DNA of 64,000 nucleotides from Enterobacter sp. 10-1. Lineage in GTDB: Bacteria > Pseudomonadota > Gammaproteobacteria > Enterobacterales > Enterobacteriaceae. Positions 18,799 through 30,808 of the stretch are shown here, one piece after another. Each line of letters starts with the position of its first letter. Positions within the stretch are counted from its first letter, which is position 1. The position numbers and the translations under genes were made by a program. The stretch covers positions 555-64,554 of the forward strand of contig NISF01000005.1 in the NCBI GenBank assembly GCA_002270295.1, given 5' to 3'. The notes under the pieces were generated by a model, which searched no databases, was not told where the DNA came from, and was given only the letters and a program-made list of their open reading frames with translations.

Positions 18799-19296
18799 TT
18801 TTTACCAAAAAATGTGGAAAAAATGTCACCTGCGCATGTTACAAAAATGAATGTAACGTCGGGGTATTATCGGGTGACATTTAACCATATGTTCACTATG
18901 CCTTTTCTGATGATTAACTTTTGTCGATTCATTTACCAGCACAATAGTCAACTTTGAAAATATCAGTCCGCTACAAATCAAGGCGCTGAACAGGCATATA
19001 GTTGTTAAATATTTATTATAAATGTCAATAAAAGGTTTTTAATGTATGTTGGGTTGTTTTGTAAAAAGTCCCTACTTTTTATCTTGAATATCAAAAGGAT
19101 GAAAAGTCATGATTTATGAACAGAATTAATTCACTAAAACCTTAAATGTTTATAATGTGATCTAATGCACGCTTTATAGGCCGTATTTTCTCGGTATTTG
19201 CAGTTTTGCATGATCGCTCACAGATTGGCAAAATGCAGGAAAAGTTGCCTGTCGGAAAATAATTAAACATTTATTCACTATTTTGCTACTTATTGT
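18799..19296. other. AT-rich non-coding interval between rsmG and the atp promoter
   Basis: About 500 bp without a credible gene on either strand. It is strongly AT-rich, including tracts such as TTGTTAAATATTTATTATAA near 19001. No tRNA-like or strong palindromic element was seen. The interval also exists in E. coli at similar length, as far as remembered. Confidence 0.6.
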
Positions 19297-19324
19297 TTGA
19301 ATTCACGGGGCGTCACCGTATAAT
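19297..19324 (+). promoter_or_regulatory. Main atp operon promoter
   Basis: TTGAAT (19297-19302), a 16-bp spacer and a perfect TATAAT (19319-19324) precede atpI by about 90 bp. The context is that of the E. coli atp promoter. Confidence 0.8.
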
Positions 19325-19414
19325 TTGTCCGCTTTTTGATGCTTGACTCTTCGCCTCAAAGGACGTTTTATACGACACGCGACATACCTCGAAGGGAGCA
19401 GGAGTAAAAACGTG

Positions 19415-20619
<1,205 letters not shown>

Positions 20620-20648
20620 TTTTTACCAACATACTACGTTTTTACTGA

Positions 20649-20917
<269 letters not shown>

Positions 20918-20960
20918 TAAGAAACCTAAGCCACAGAGTTAATTTAAGAGGTATTGTGCT

Positions 20961-21431
20961 GTGAACATGAACGCAACAATCCTCGGCCAGGCCATCGCGT
21001 TTGTTCTTTTCGTATGGTTCTGCATGAAGTACGTATGGCCGCCTTTAATGGCTGCCATCGAAAAGCGGCAGAAAGAGATTTCTGACGGCTTAGCTTCTGC
21101 AGAACGCGCTAAGAAGGATTTGGACCTTGCACAGGCCAACGCGACCGACCAGCTGAAAAAAGCGAAAGCGGAAGCCCAGGTAATCATCGAGCAGGCGAAC
21201 AAGCGTCGCGCTCAGATTCTGGATGAAACTAAAGCTGAAGCAGAACAGGAACGCACCAAAATCGTCGCACAGGCGCAGGCTGAAATTGATGCCGAACGTA
21301 AACGTGCTCGTGAGGAGCTGCGTAAGCAGGTCGCAATCCTGGCTGTTGCTGGCGCCGAGAAGATCATCGAACGTTCCGTGGATGAAGCTGCTAACAGCGA
21401 CATCGTGGATAAACTTGTCGCTGAACTGTAA
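20961..21431 (+). CDS. atpF: ATP synthase F0 subunit b
   Basis: A 156-residue peripheral stalk subunit with one N-terminal membrane helix (about 5-25) followed by a long charged coiled coil that dimerises and binds delta. The start codon is GTG, as in E. coli, after AGAGGTATT. Confidence 0.97.
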   Translation: MNMNATILGQAIAFVLFVWFCMKYVWPPLMAAIEKRQKEISDGLASAERAKKDLDLAQANATDQLKKAKAEAQVIIEQANKRRAQILDETKAEAEQERTKIVAQAQAEIDAERKRAREELRKQVAILAVAGAEKIIERSVDEAANSDIVDKLVAEL

Positions 21432-21445
21432 GGAGGGAGGGGCTG

Positions 21446-21979
21446 ATGTCTGAATTTGTAACGGTAGCTCGCCCCTACGCCAAAGCAGCTTTTGACTTTG
21501 CCGTCGAACACAAAGGTGTTGAGCGCTGGCAGGATATGCTGGCGTTTGCCGCTGAAGTGACTAAAAACGAACAAATGGCAGAGCTTCTGTCCGGTGCCCT
21601 GGCGCCGGAAACGCTCTCTGAAGCGTTCATCGCGGTCTGCGGCGAGCAGCTGGACGACAGCGGCCAGAACCTGATTCGGGTTATGGCTGAAAACGGTCGT
21701 CTGAAGGTGCTCCCGGATGTTCTTGAGCAGTTCATTCACCTGCGCGCTGCCAGTGAGGCAACCGCAGAGGTAGATGTTATTTCTGCCACCCAACTGAGTG
21801 AAGAACAGCTCGCGAAGATTGCCGACGCGATGGAAAAACGTTTGTCACGCAAAGTTAAGCTGAATTGCAAAATCGATAAGTCTGTACTGGCAGGTGTTAT
21901 CATCCGTGCGGGTGATATGGTCATTGATGGCAGCGTACGCGGCCGTCTTGATCGCCTTGCAGACGTCTTGCAGTCTTAA
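21446..21979 (+). CDS. atpH: ATP synthase F1 subunit delta
   Basis: A 177-residue OSCP/delta family protein that links the b dimer to the top of the alpha3beta3 hexamer. The N-terminal helical domain ([16 protein letters not shown]) and the C-terminal [22 protein letters not shown] motif are conserved. The start is preceded by AAGGAGGGAGGGG, one of the strongest ribosome sites in the window. Confidence 0.97.
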   Translation: MSEFVTVARPYAKAAFDFAVEHKGVERWQDMLAFAAEVTKNEQMAELLSGALAPETLSEAFIAVCGEQLDDSGQNLIRVMAENGRLKVLPDVLEQFIHLRAASEATAEVDVISATQLSEEQLAKIADAMEKRLSRKVKLNCKIDKSVLAGVIIRAGDMVIDGSVRGRLDRLADVLQS

Positions 21980-21991
21980 GGGGACTGGAGC

Positions 21992-23533
21992 ATGCAACTG
22001 AATTCCACCGAAATCAGCGAACTGATCAAGCAGCGCATTGCTCAGTTCAATGTTGTGAGCGAGGCTCACAACGAAGGTACTATCGTTTCCGTCAGTGACG
22101 GTGTTATCCGCATCCACGGCCTGGCCGATTGTATGCAGGGCGAGATGATCTCCCTGCCGGGTAACCGCTTCGCTATCGCACTGAACCTGGAGCGCGACTC
22201 CGTAGGTGCGGTGGTGATGGGTCCGTACGCTGACCTGGCCGAAGGCATGAAGGTTAAATGTACTGGCCGTATCCTGGAAGTTCCTGTCGGTCGTGGCCTG
22301 CTGGGCCGCGTGGTGAACACCCTGGGTGCACCCATTGACGGTAAAGGTCCGGTTGAACACGATGGCTTCTCGCCAATCGAAGTTATCGCACCGGGCGTAA
22401 TCGAACGTCAGTCCGTCGACCAGCCGGTACAGACCGGTTATAAATCCGTCGATGCCATGATCCCAATCGGCCGTGGCCAGCGTGAGCTGATCATCGGTGA
22501 CCGTCAGACCGGTAAAACCGCGATGGCAATCGATGCGATCATCAACCAGCGTGATTCCGGTATTAAGTGCGTCTACGTGGCTATCGGCCAGAAAGCGTCC
22601 ACCATCTCTAACGTGGTACGTAAACTGGAAGAACACGGCGCGCTGTCCAACACCATCGTTGTTGTGGCGACCGCTTCTGAATCCGCAGCGCTGCAATACC
22701 TGGCTCCGTATGCCGGTTGCGCAATGGGCGAATACTTCCGCGACCGTGGCGAAGATGCGCTGATCGTATACGATGACCTGTCTAAACAGGCCGTTGCTTA
22801 CCGTCAGGTGTCCCTGCTGCTCCGCCGTCCGCCAGGACGTGAAGCATTCCCGGGCGACGTGTTCTACCTCCACTCCCGTCTGCTGGAGCGCGCATCCCGC
22901 GTTAACGCTGAATACGTTGAGAACTTCACCAAAGGTGAAGTGAAAGGTAAAACGGGTTCCCTGACCGCGCTGCCGATTATCGAAACGCAGGCTGGTGACG
23001 TTTCCGCATTCGTTCCGACTAACGTAATTTCCATTACCGATGGTCAGATCTTCCTGGAAACCAACCTGTTTAACTCCGGTATTCGTCCGGCGGTCAACCC
23101 GGGTATCTCCGTATCCCGTGTTGGTGGTGCTGCTCAGACCAAGATCATCAAGAAACTGTCCGGTGGTATTCGTACCGCTCTGGCACAGTATCGTGAACTG
23201 GCTGCGTTCTCTCAGTTCGCATCCGATCTGGACGAAGCAACCCGTAAACAGCTGAGCCATGGTCAGAAAGTAACCGAGCTGCTGAAACAGAAACAGTATG
23301 CGCCGATGTCTGTAGCACAGCAGGGCCTGGTCCTGTTTGCTGCTGAACGCGGTTACCTCGAAGATGTGGAACTGGCGAAAATCGGTAGCTTCGAAGCCGC
23401 TCTGCTGGCTTACGTTGACCGTGACCACGCTCCGCTGATGCAAGAGATTAACCAGACCGGTGGCTATAACGACGAGATCGAAGGCAAGCTGAAAGGCATC
23501 CTCGACTCCTTCAAAGCAACCCAGTCCTGGTAA
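21992..23533 (+). CDS. atpA: ATP synthase F1 subunit alpha
   Basis: A 513-residue non-catalytic nucleotide-binding subunit of the F1 hexamer. The P-loop GDRQTGKT is at 169-176, and the length equals E. coli alpha. It lies 12 bases after atpH with GGGGACTGGAG upstream of the ATG. Confidence 0.98.
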   Translation: MQLNSTEISELIKQRIAQFNVVSEAHNEGTIVSVSDGVIRIHGLADCMQGEMISLPGNRFAIALNLERDSVGAVVMGPYADLAEGMKVKCTGRILEVPVGRGLLGRVVNTLGAPIDGKGPVEHDGFSPIEVIAPGVIERQSVDQPVQTGYKSVDAMIPIGRGQRELIIGDRQTGKTAMAIDAIINQRDSGIKCVYVAIGQKASTISNVVRKLEEHGALSNTIVVVATASESAALQYLAPYAGCAMGEYFRDRGEDALIVYDDLSKQAVAYRQVSLLLRRPPGREAFPGDVFYLHSRLLERASRVNAEYVENFTKGEVKGKTGSLTALPIIETQAGDVSAFVPTNVISITDGQIFLETNLFNSGIRPAVNPGISVSRVGGAAQTKIIKKLSGGIRTALAQYRELAAFSQFASDLDEATRKQLSHGQKVTELLKQKQYAPMSVAQQGLVLFAAERGYLEDVELAKIGSFEAALLAYVDRDHAPLMQEINQTGGYNDEIEGKLKGILDSFKATQSW

Positions 23534-23583
23534 AGTCTGGCGGCTTGTCTTAGGGCAAGCCGCACGGCATTGAGGAGAAGTTC

Positions 23584-25856
<2,273 letters not shown>

Positions 25857-25876
25857 CGCCTTAATCGGAGGGTGAT

Positions 25877-26296
25877 ATGGCAATGACTTACCACCTGGAC
25901 GTCGTCAGCGCAGAGAAGCAAATGTTCTCTGGTCTGGTCGAGAAAATCCAGGTAACGGGTAGTGAAGGTGAGCTGGGTATTTTCCCGGGTCACGCCCCGC
26001 TGCTCACCGCCATTAAGCCTGGTATGATTCGCATCGTTAAACAGCACGGTCATGAAGAGTTTATCTATCTGTCCGGCGGCATTCTTGAAGTGCAGCCTGG
26101 CAGCGTGACCGTACTGGCTGATACGGCAATTCGTGGCCAGGATCTCGACGAAGCACGAGCCCTGGAATCGAAGCGTAAAGCGGAAGAGCACATTAACAGC
26201 TCTCACGGCGACGTAGATTACGCTCAGGCGTCTGCGGAACTGGCCAAAGCGATCGCCAAACTGCGCGTTATCGAATTGACCAAAAAAGCGATGTAA
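25877..26296 (+). CDS. atpC: ATP synthase F1 subunit epsilon
   Basis: A 139-residue regulatory subunit with an N-terminal beta-sandwich and a C-terminal helical hairpin that inhibits ATP hydrolysis. The start [19 protein letters not shown] fits the family, and CGGAGGGTGAT lies upstream. It is the last atp gene and is followed by a strong terminator. Confidence 0.97.
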   Translation: MAMTYHLDVVSAEKQMFSGLVEKIQVTGSEGELGIFPGHAPLLTAIKPGMIRIVKQHGHEEFIYLSGGILEVQPGSVTVLADTAIRGQDLDEARALESKRKAEEHINSSHGDVDYAQASAELAKAIAKLRVIELTKKAM

Positions 26297-26313
26297 CACC
26301 GGCTTGAAAGTTA

Positions 26314-26347
26314 AAAGCCAGTCTGGTTTCCAGGCTGGCTTTTTTTA
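26314..26347 (+). terminator. atp operon terminator
   Basis: AAGCCAG and CTGGCTT, extended by an inner CTGG/CCAG pair, form a long hairpin followed by seven T residues. It lies 18 bases after atpC. Confidence 0.9.
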
Positions 26348-26452
26348 TGGTTTCGTTTCAGTAATTTCAAAACTAAAAAGACATTTTAAAAATTTTGTGA
26401 TGATAATCTCATTTTTGTTGATCGCTCAAAAAATGAGGCGTAGACTTCTTTT

Positions 26453-26468
26453 TGTGATGTGCATCACA
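26453..26468. promoter_or_regulatory. Near-perfect CRP site
   Basis: TGTGATGTGCATCACA has both perfect CRP half-sites (TGTGA and TCACA) with a 6-bp spacer, extended symmetrically to TTTGTGAT...ATCACAAA. It lies 42 bp upstream of the 23-codon ORF and well downstream of the atp terminator. A -10-like TAATTT at 26474-26479 would put the site over the -35 region, implying repression, but an activated promoter cannot be excluded. Confidence 0.8.
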
Positions 26469-26510
26469 AAAAATAATTTATCAAAACGTCTCTCTATTCA
26501 GGAAGTCATC

Positions 26511-26582
26511 ATGAAACTGCTCAATAAAATCATCGCCTTCTTCAGCACTATGAACGTGACCTTCGGTACCTTCAATAACTAA
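26511..26582 (+). CDS. Putative 23-residue small protein (unrecognised)
   Basis: A short ORF, MKLLNKIIAFFSTMNVTFGT then three residues. It starts with a well-placed AGGAAG five bases before the ATG. The first 11 residues (MKLLNKIIAFF) could form an amphipathic or membrane-seeking helix, and the tail is uncharged and rich in Thr, Phe and Asn. It is bracketed by a near-perfect CRP site upstream and a strong palindromic terminator at 26665-26688, so the unit looks like a short independent transcript. It may be a small protein, a dual-function sRNA or a leader peptide. I do not recognise a family. Start choice rests on the ribosome site; a longer frame from 26304 crosses the atp terminator and is rejected. 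Confidence 0.5.
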   Translation: MKLLNKIIAFFSTMNVTFGTFNN

Positions 26583-26664
26583 GAAGCCCGCTCTCCGGCC
26601 TGCATTTGCGCTGTACCGCTAACTAAAACGACAACACATGCGGTGTGAAGCAGGAAAGAAAGTA

Positions 26665-26688
26665 AAAGGTCGCCCGCGGGCGACCTTT
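26665..26688. terminator. Palindromic bidirectional terminator
   Basis: AAAGGTCGCC and GGCGACCTTT form a 10-bp GC-rich stem around CGCG. On the plus strand the tail is GTATTTTAG and on the minus strand TACTTTCTTTC. It can end both the small transcript from the left and the lyase transcript from the right. Confidence 0.8.
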
Positions 26689-26705
26689 GTATTTTAGGGC
26701 CAGTA

Positions 26706-28889
26706 TCAGGAACGAGGCTGGCTACGGCTGAGGAAATCGCCGGTATTGAAACGGCCATCCGCATGGCGCAGCAGCGGGTCCGGCAGCGCCAGCGTTTGAT
26801 AGTCGTCGCTCTTAATGCTCTTTCCCTGGGCGTTGATGCTCTTACCGTCGTGGATAAAATAGTTGCTGTCGTCGATATTGCCGACCACGGCATCATCATA
26901 TTTTCCAGGCTGGCTGCGCAGGGAGATATTGTCGCTAAACGAGCCCTGAGTCTCGGGTTTACCGTACGGGCTGGCGCGGAAGATGTAGTTAAAGCGCTGA
27001 TTATCCACCGCCACGTTGTTGACCACCACCAGCCTGCCGGGGTTGAAGTTATCCGTAAAACCGTCCAGGTGATTGCCAATCGCAATGCTGTTGCGCACTT
27101 CATGCGCCACCGGCTGCCCTTCCCCACCCAGCTTAAAACCATTGCTGGTGTTATTACGGGCAATTGAATTCTCGATCACCACAACGCCATTGGCGCCATC
27201 TTCAATCTTGTTGAACAGGTCAAATCCGTCGTCGATATTATCGTAGGAGTAGCACCCTTCGAGCCGGTTTCCCTCACCCACCCGCATTTTTACCGCAAAA
27301 CCATCGGCGTTGATCTTGCCCGGATCTTCATTACTGAACGATTCGGAGTTGACCACCCGGTTGTAGCTGGCCCACAGCGGGCGCCCCACGTCCGGCGGAG
27401 AGGAAATTTGAATCCCGGTATCATCGTTGCGATAAGCGGTGACGTTCTCAATCAGATTATGACTGCCCTGCACGCGCAGGCTTTTATCGGTGACGGCGAT
27501 CCCCTTGATATGCCAGTAGCTGGCGTCGAGCTGCAGGCCGTGAATGACCGCCTTTCCGTCGGCCCGCAGCGTCTTGGGTTGCCCTTTGAGCCCGCTGGCG
27601 CTGAGCGGGATCTGCGTTTGCGGATAGTCTCCGGCGGCTAAGATAAGCGTGCCGCCAGCCGGCAGTAGCTCCACGCCGCGGGAGAGAGTGAGCGGAGCGT
27701 CAGCCGTTCCGCTGGCGTTTGCCTGCCCTTGCGCAGAGACGTAGAGGGTACGGCCTTCTACGCCGGCGCTGCGTTCAACCGTTAGCGTTTGCGCTACCGG
27801 CTTGCCGCTGGTGGCCGGAGTAAACTGAACCTCGAAGGTGTTCCTGTCTTTGAGCGTGGCGGGTTGAGTAAACATCTCCCCGGCTTTGACGGCTATGTCC
27901 TTGCCGATGATGACTTCGTCCTGGCGGACGGTAAAACGCCCGTCATAGTTAGCCCGCGCCTGCAGAATGTACTCCGCGCTTTGGCTTGTGGCGCCAGAGG
28001 CAATCTGCATCACAACCGGCCAGGCTTTCGCAATATAGGGCGGAGAAGCCTGCGTCCTGGCTGCTGAAGTCGTCAGCGAGGCGTTGCTGATGGTGATTTT
28101 GGCATTACGCGAGGCGAAAAAGCCGACGTAGTAATGGTCTTTATCCTGCTGGGCAATCGTGTCGCTGCGGGGAACCTTCTTGCTTACCCATTCGCTGCTG
28201 CCCGTCGGCGCCCATGAGGTGATGAAACCGTCGTTAGTGCGTTCCAGCTTGAGCTGAAAGGCTGGGGTTTGCTGGAGATCGATATTCTCTTTGTAGCTCT
28301 GCCTGGTAATAGAAGAACCGGCATTGCCCCAGGGCTGGGAAATCCCTTCCCGGCCAATCGCCTGCAGTTTTATATGCGCATGATCTTTCTTATCCTGGGT
28401 CACGATCGCGTTCATGAGCATATTCGATGCTGCCGGAAACTCTTCATAGCCCACCTTTAAAGGCTGCTGACGTGGCAGACCGATAACATCACGAACCAGC
28501 AGTCCCGCGCCTTCCTGCGCTGCCGGACGGGCGCCGTTCTCCGGGCCGAACTGATCCACCGTTACCGTTGCCTGCAGGATAAAATTTTGGCTAACCGGCA
28601 GCGTGGTATAAAAGAAGGTCAGGCCATCATGCGAATTCGCGATCTTGCCTCCCCGACTCTCGATGGTTACGGGGGCGCTGAGATCGGCGGTATCCTGGGG
28701 AGTCAGCTTTTTGCCTGCGATGGTGACGTCATTAACCCCGATTTTTTCCGGCAGTACGTTGGAGGAGAAATTCACATCGGTTGATTGACCAAAAGCGATA
28801 CCTCGCCAGACACGAGCCTCGCCAGCGTGCAGCGGCAATGCGATAATTGAGCTACAAAGGGCTAATGCCAAAGGGATTTTTTTATTCAT
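26706..28889 (-). CDS. Periplasmic exopolygalacturonate lyase, PL9 family (PelX-like)
   Basis: A 727-residue exported polysaccharide lyase. The signal peptide is residues 1-22, with cleavage after LHA. A beta-rich N-terminal region is followed by a right-handed parallel beta-helix. The calcium site of PL9 enzymes (Erwinia/Dickeya Pel9A and PelX) is visible: NADGF (Asp529) and NIDDGFD (Asp553, Asp554, Asp557), with the same 24-residue spacing as in Pel9A. NGFKLGG offers Lys586 as the catalytic base. The family cleaves polygalacturonate by beta-elimination; PelX-type members release unsaturated digalacturonate in the periplasm. It interrupts the usual atpC-glmU adjacency. Upstream KdgR-like boxes fit a pectin-regulon gene. 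Start supported by GGAG seven bases before the ATG. Confidence 0.88.
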   Translation of the reverse strand: MNKKIPLALALCSSIIALPLHAGEARVWRGIAFGQSTDVNFSSNVLPEKIGVNDVTIAGKKLTPQDTADLSAPVTIESRGGKIANSHDGLTFFYTTLPVSQNFILQATVTVDQFGPENGARPAAQEGAGLLVRDVIGLPRQQPLKVGYEEFPAASNMLMNAIVTQDKKDHAHIKLQAIGREGISQPWGNAGSSITRQSYKENIDLQQTPAFQLKLERTNDGFITSWAPTGSSEWVSKKVPRSDTIAQQDKDHYYVGFFASRNAKITISNASLTTSAARTQASPPYIAKAWPVVMQIASGATSQSAEYILQARANYDGRFTVRQDEVIIGKDIAVKAGEMFTQPATLKDRNTFEVQFTPATSGKPVAQTLTVERSAGVEGRTLYVSAQGQANASGTADAPLTLSRGVELLPAGGTLILAAGDYPQTQIPLSASGLKGQPKTLRADGKAVIHGLQLDASYWHIKGIAVTDKSLRVQGSHNLIENVTAYRNDDTGIQISSPPDVGRPLWASYNRVVNSESFSNEDPGKINADGFAVKMRVGEGNRLEGCYSYDNIDDGFDLFNKIEDGANGVVVIENSIARNNTSNGFKLGGEGQPVAHEVRNSIAIGNHLDGFTDNFNPGRLVVVNNVAVDNQRFNYIFRASPYGKPETQGSFSDNISLRSQPGKYDDAVVGNIDDSNYFIHDGKSINAQGKSIKSDDYQTLALPDPLLRHADGRFNTGDFLSRSQPRS

Positions 28890-28929
28890 TTTTTTCTCCA
28901 GAGTAAATAATGAGCAGCATTATCATCGG

Positions 28930-28950
28930 AATGAAACGGTGTTTCTATTT
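28930..28950 (-). promoter_or_regulatory. KdgR-like operator upstream of the PL9 lyase
   Basis: AATGAAACGGTGTTTCTATT matches the KdgR box pattern (AATGAAAC...GTTTCATT) with near-perfect inner halves. It is centred 50 bp upstream of the lyase start, where a repressor would block transcription. KdgR releases such boxes when 2-keto-3-deoxygluconate accumulates during pectin breakdown. Called from the remembered consensus. Confidence 0.72.
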
Positions 28951-28971
28951 ACCGCGTCACAATAAATGAAT

Positions 28972-28992
28972 ATTAAAATCATGTTTCATTTT
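28972..28992 (-). promoter_or_regulatory. Second, weaker KdgR-like box
   Basis: The right half TGTTTCATTTT is perfect and the left half (TTAAAATCA) only partly fits. It lies about 42 bp further from the lyase start than the first box. Confidence 0.4.
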
Positions 28993-29234
28993 GTGTTTTC
29001 GCTTTATTCAGGCGTCGAAAAAACAGGAAAAGCAGTGGGATAGCAGATATTCATCTCTCTTATCAGGTTTTTTCGGAGATAAACTGATTTGCAGTGACTA
29101 AAAATAGCGCCATAAAATGGTGTATAGCGTTGAGCCTGAGCGTTTTATCCTCGTCTCGTTTCATGATGAAAAATATGTAGTAATTTCAACGTGAAAGGCT
29201 TTTACTTTTCGTTCTAACAGCTGTCAGGATGCGT
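28993..29234. promoter_or_regulatory. Lyase-glmU divergent intergenic remainder
   Basis: This AT-rich stretch must hold the glmU promoter. No NagC operator of the E. coli glmU type could be identified with confidence. A TTCATGATGAA inverted repeat lies at 29159-29169. No other gene is visible. Confidence 0.4.
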
Positions 29235-30605
29235 ATGTCAAACAGTGCGATGAGCGTGGTTGTCCTTGCCGCAGGCAAAGGGACCCGCATGTATTCCGAT
29301 CTTCCCAAGGTGCTGCACTCCTTGGCTGGGAAGCCAATGGTGCAACATGTCATTGATGCGACTAAAGATTTAGGCGCTTCTTCCGTACACCTTGTGTACG
29401 GGCACGGCGGCGATCTGCTGCGTCAGGCGCTGCATGAAGACAATCTTAACTGGGTTCTGCAGGCGGAACAGCTGGGTACCGGCCATGCGATGCAGCAGGC
29501 GGCGCCATTCTTCGCCGATGATGAAGATATCATGATGCTGTACGGCGACGTCCCGCTGATCTCCGTCGATACCCTGCAGCGCCTGCGCGCCGCCAAACTG
29601 CAGGGCGGCATTGGCCTGCTGACGGTGAAGCTGGACGATCCGAGCGGCTATGGGCGCATTACGCGTGATAACGGCCGGGTTAGCGGCATTGTTGAGCATA
29701 AAGATGCCAGCGAAGCGCAGCGTCAAATTCAGGAAATCAACACCGGGATCCTGATCGCCGGCGGCGCGGATTTAAAACGCTGGCTGGCGAAGCTGACGAA
29801 TAACAACGTCCAGGGCGAATACTACATTACCGATATTATCGCGATGGCGTATCAGGAAGGCCGGGAAATCGTCGCCGTCCACCCTCAGCGTTTAAGCGAA
29901 GTTGAAGGCGTCAACAACCGCCTGCAGCTATCCCGCCTCGAGCGCGTCTATCAGTCTGAACAGGCGGAAAAACTGCTGCTGGCGGGCGTTATGCTGCGCG
30001 ATCCGGCGCGTTTTGATCTCCGCGGCACGCTGGCGCATGGGCGCGATGTTGAGATTGATACTAACGTTATCCTTGAAGGGAACGTGGTACTGGGCGAACG
30101 GGTGAAAATTGGCGCCGGCTGCGTGATTAAAAACAGCACCATCGGTGATGACTGTGAAATCAGCCCGTACTCCGTGGTGGAGGATGCCCATCTGCAGGCG
30201 GCCTGCACCATCGGACCTTTCGCTCGTCTGCGCCCAGGGGCGGAGCTGCTGGAAGGCGCGCACGTCGGCAACTTTGTCGAAATGAAAAAAGCGCGCCTGG
30301 GCAAAGGCTCGAAGGCGGGGCATCTCTCCTATCTGGGGGATGCGGAAATCGGCGATAACGTGAATATCGGTGCAGGTACCATCACCTGTAACTATGACGG
30401 CGCCAATAAATTTAAAACCATTATCGGCAACGACGTGTTTGTCGGGTCGGATAGCCAGCTGGTGGCGCCCGTAACCGTTGGCAACGGCGTGACGATCGCC
30501 GCCGGCACCACGGTTACCCGCGATATTGCTGATAATGAATTAGTATTAAGCCGCGTGCCGCAGGTCCATAAGCAGGGCTGGCAGCGTCCGGTGAAGAAAA
30601 AGTAG
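29235..30605 (+). CDS. glmU: Bifunctional N-acetylglucosamine-1-P uridyltransferase / glucosamine-1-P acetyltransferase
   Basis: A 456-residue enzyme making UDP-GlcNAc for peptidoglycan and LPS. The N-terminal nucleotidyltransferase carries LAAGKGTRM (11-19). The C-terminal left-handed beta-helix, with hexapeptide repeats, holds the acetyltransferase and ends [13 protein letters not shown]. The start at 29235 gives the family length and follows AGGA at five bases; the in-frame ATG at 29229 overlaps that site. Upstream of glmS, as in E. coli. Confidence 0.96.
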   Translation: MSNSAMSVVVLAAGKGTRMYSDLPKVLHSLAGKPMVQHVIDATKDLGASSVHLVYGHGGDLLRQALHEDNLNWVLQAEQLGTGHAMQQAAPFFADDEDIMMLYGDVPLISVDTLQRLRAAKLQGGIGLLTVKLDDPSGYGRITRDNGRVSGIVEHKDASEAQRQIQEINTGILIAGGADLKRWLAKLTNNNVQGEYYITDIIAMAYQEGREIVAVHPQRLSEVEGVNNRLQLSRLERVYQSEQAEKLLLAGVMLRDPARFDLRGTLAHGRDVEIDTNVILEGNVVLGERVKIGAGCVIKNSTIGDDCEISPYSVVEDAHLQAACTIGPFARLRPGAELLEGAHVGNFVEMKKARLGKGSKAGHLSYLGDAEIGDNVNIGAGTITCNYDGANKFKTIIGNDVFVGSDSQLVAPVTVGNGVTIAAGTTVTRDIADNELVLSRVPQVHKQGWQRPVKKK

Positions 30606-30614
30606 GTCATTTAC

Positions 30615-30637
30615 CCCTCATCCTTCCGGGATGAGGG
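30615..30637 (+). other. Hairpin between glmU and glmS
   Basis: CCCTCATCC and GGATGAGGG form a 9-bp stem shortly after the glmU stop. There is no U-run, so it is more likely an RNA-processing or stability element (E. coli glmUS mRNA is cleaved near the glmU stop) than a terminator. Confidence 0.5.
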
Positions 30638-30734
30638 CCGGGGTGAGAGGATAAAATAATCCTCCCCCCATAGCAGTAACCATAAAAATAACCCCACTCT
30701 CTACAAGGCTCGGGGCGCCCGGAAAGGGCATTAT

Positions 30735-30791
30735 CCAACGTAAATGCGTTGGGTAAACACAGGTCAGCGACAACGCATGGCATAACGCCAT
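30735..30791 (+). promoter_or_regulatory. glmS 5' leader hairpins
   Basis: Two small stems precede glmS: CCAACG/CGTTGG (30735-30752) and ATGGC/GCCAT (30777-30791), the latter ending seven bases before the AGGAA site. In E. coli the sRNA GlmZ opens a leader hairpin to activate glmS. An equivalent here is inference from position and structure. Confidence 0.45.
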
Positions 30792-30808
30792 TATCAGGAA
30801 ATTTAACT

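Noticed and set aside
21845-23443. 532-codon open frame antisense to atpA
   Set aside because: It is the reverse complement of a highly conserved gene with strong codon bias, a known source of long false frames, and has no promoter, ribosome site or recognisable domain.
26304-26510. A 92-codon frame reading into the 23-codon ORF from near the atpC stop
   Set aside because: It would have to be translated across the atp terminator hairpin and the CRP site and lacks a ribosome site at its start; only the last 23 codons have one.
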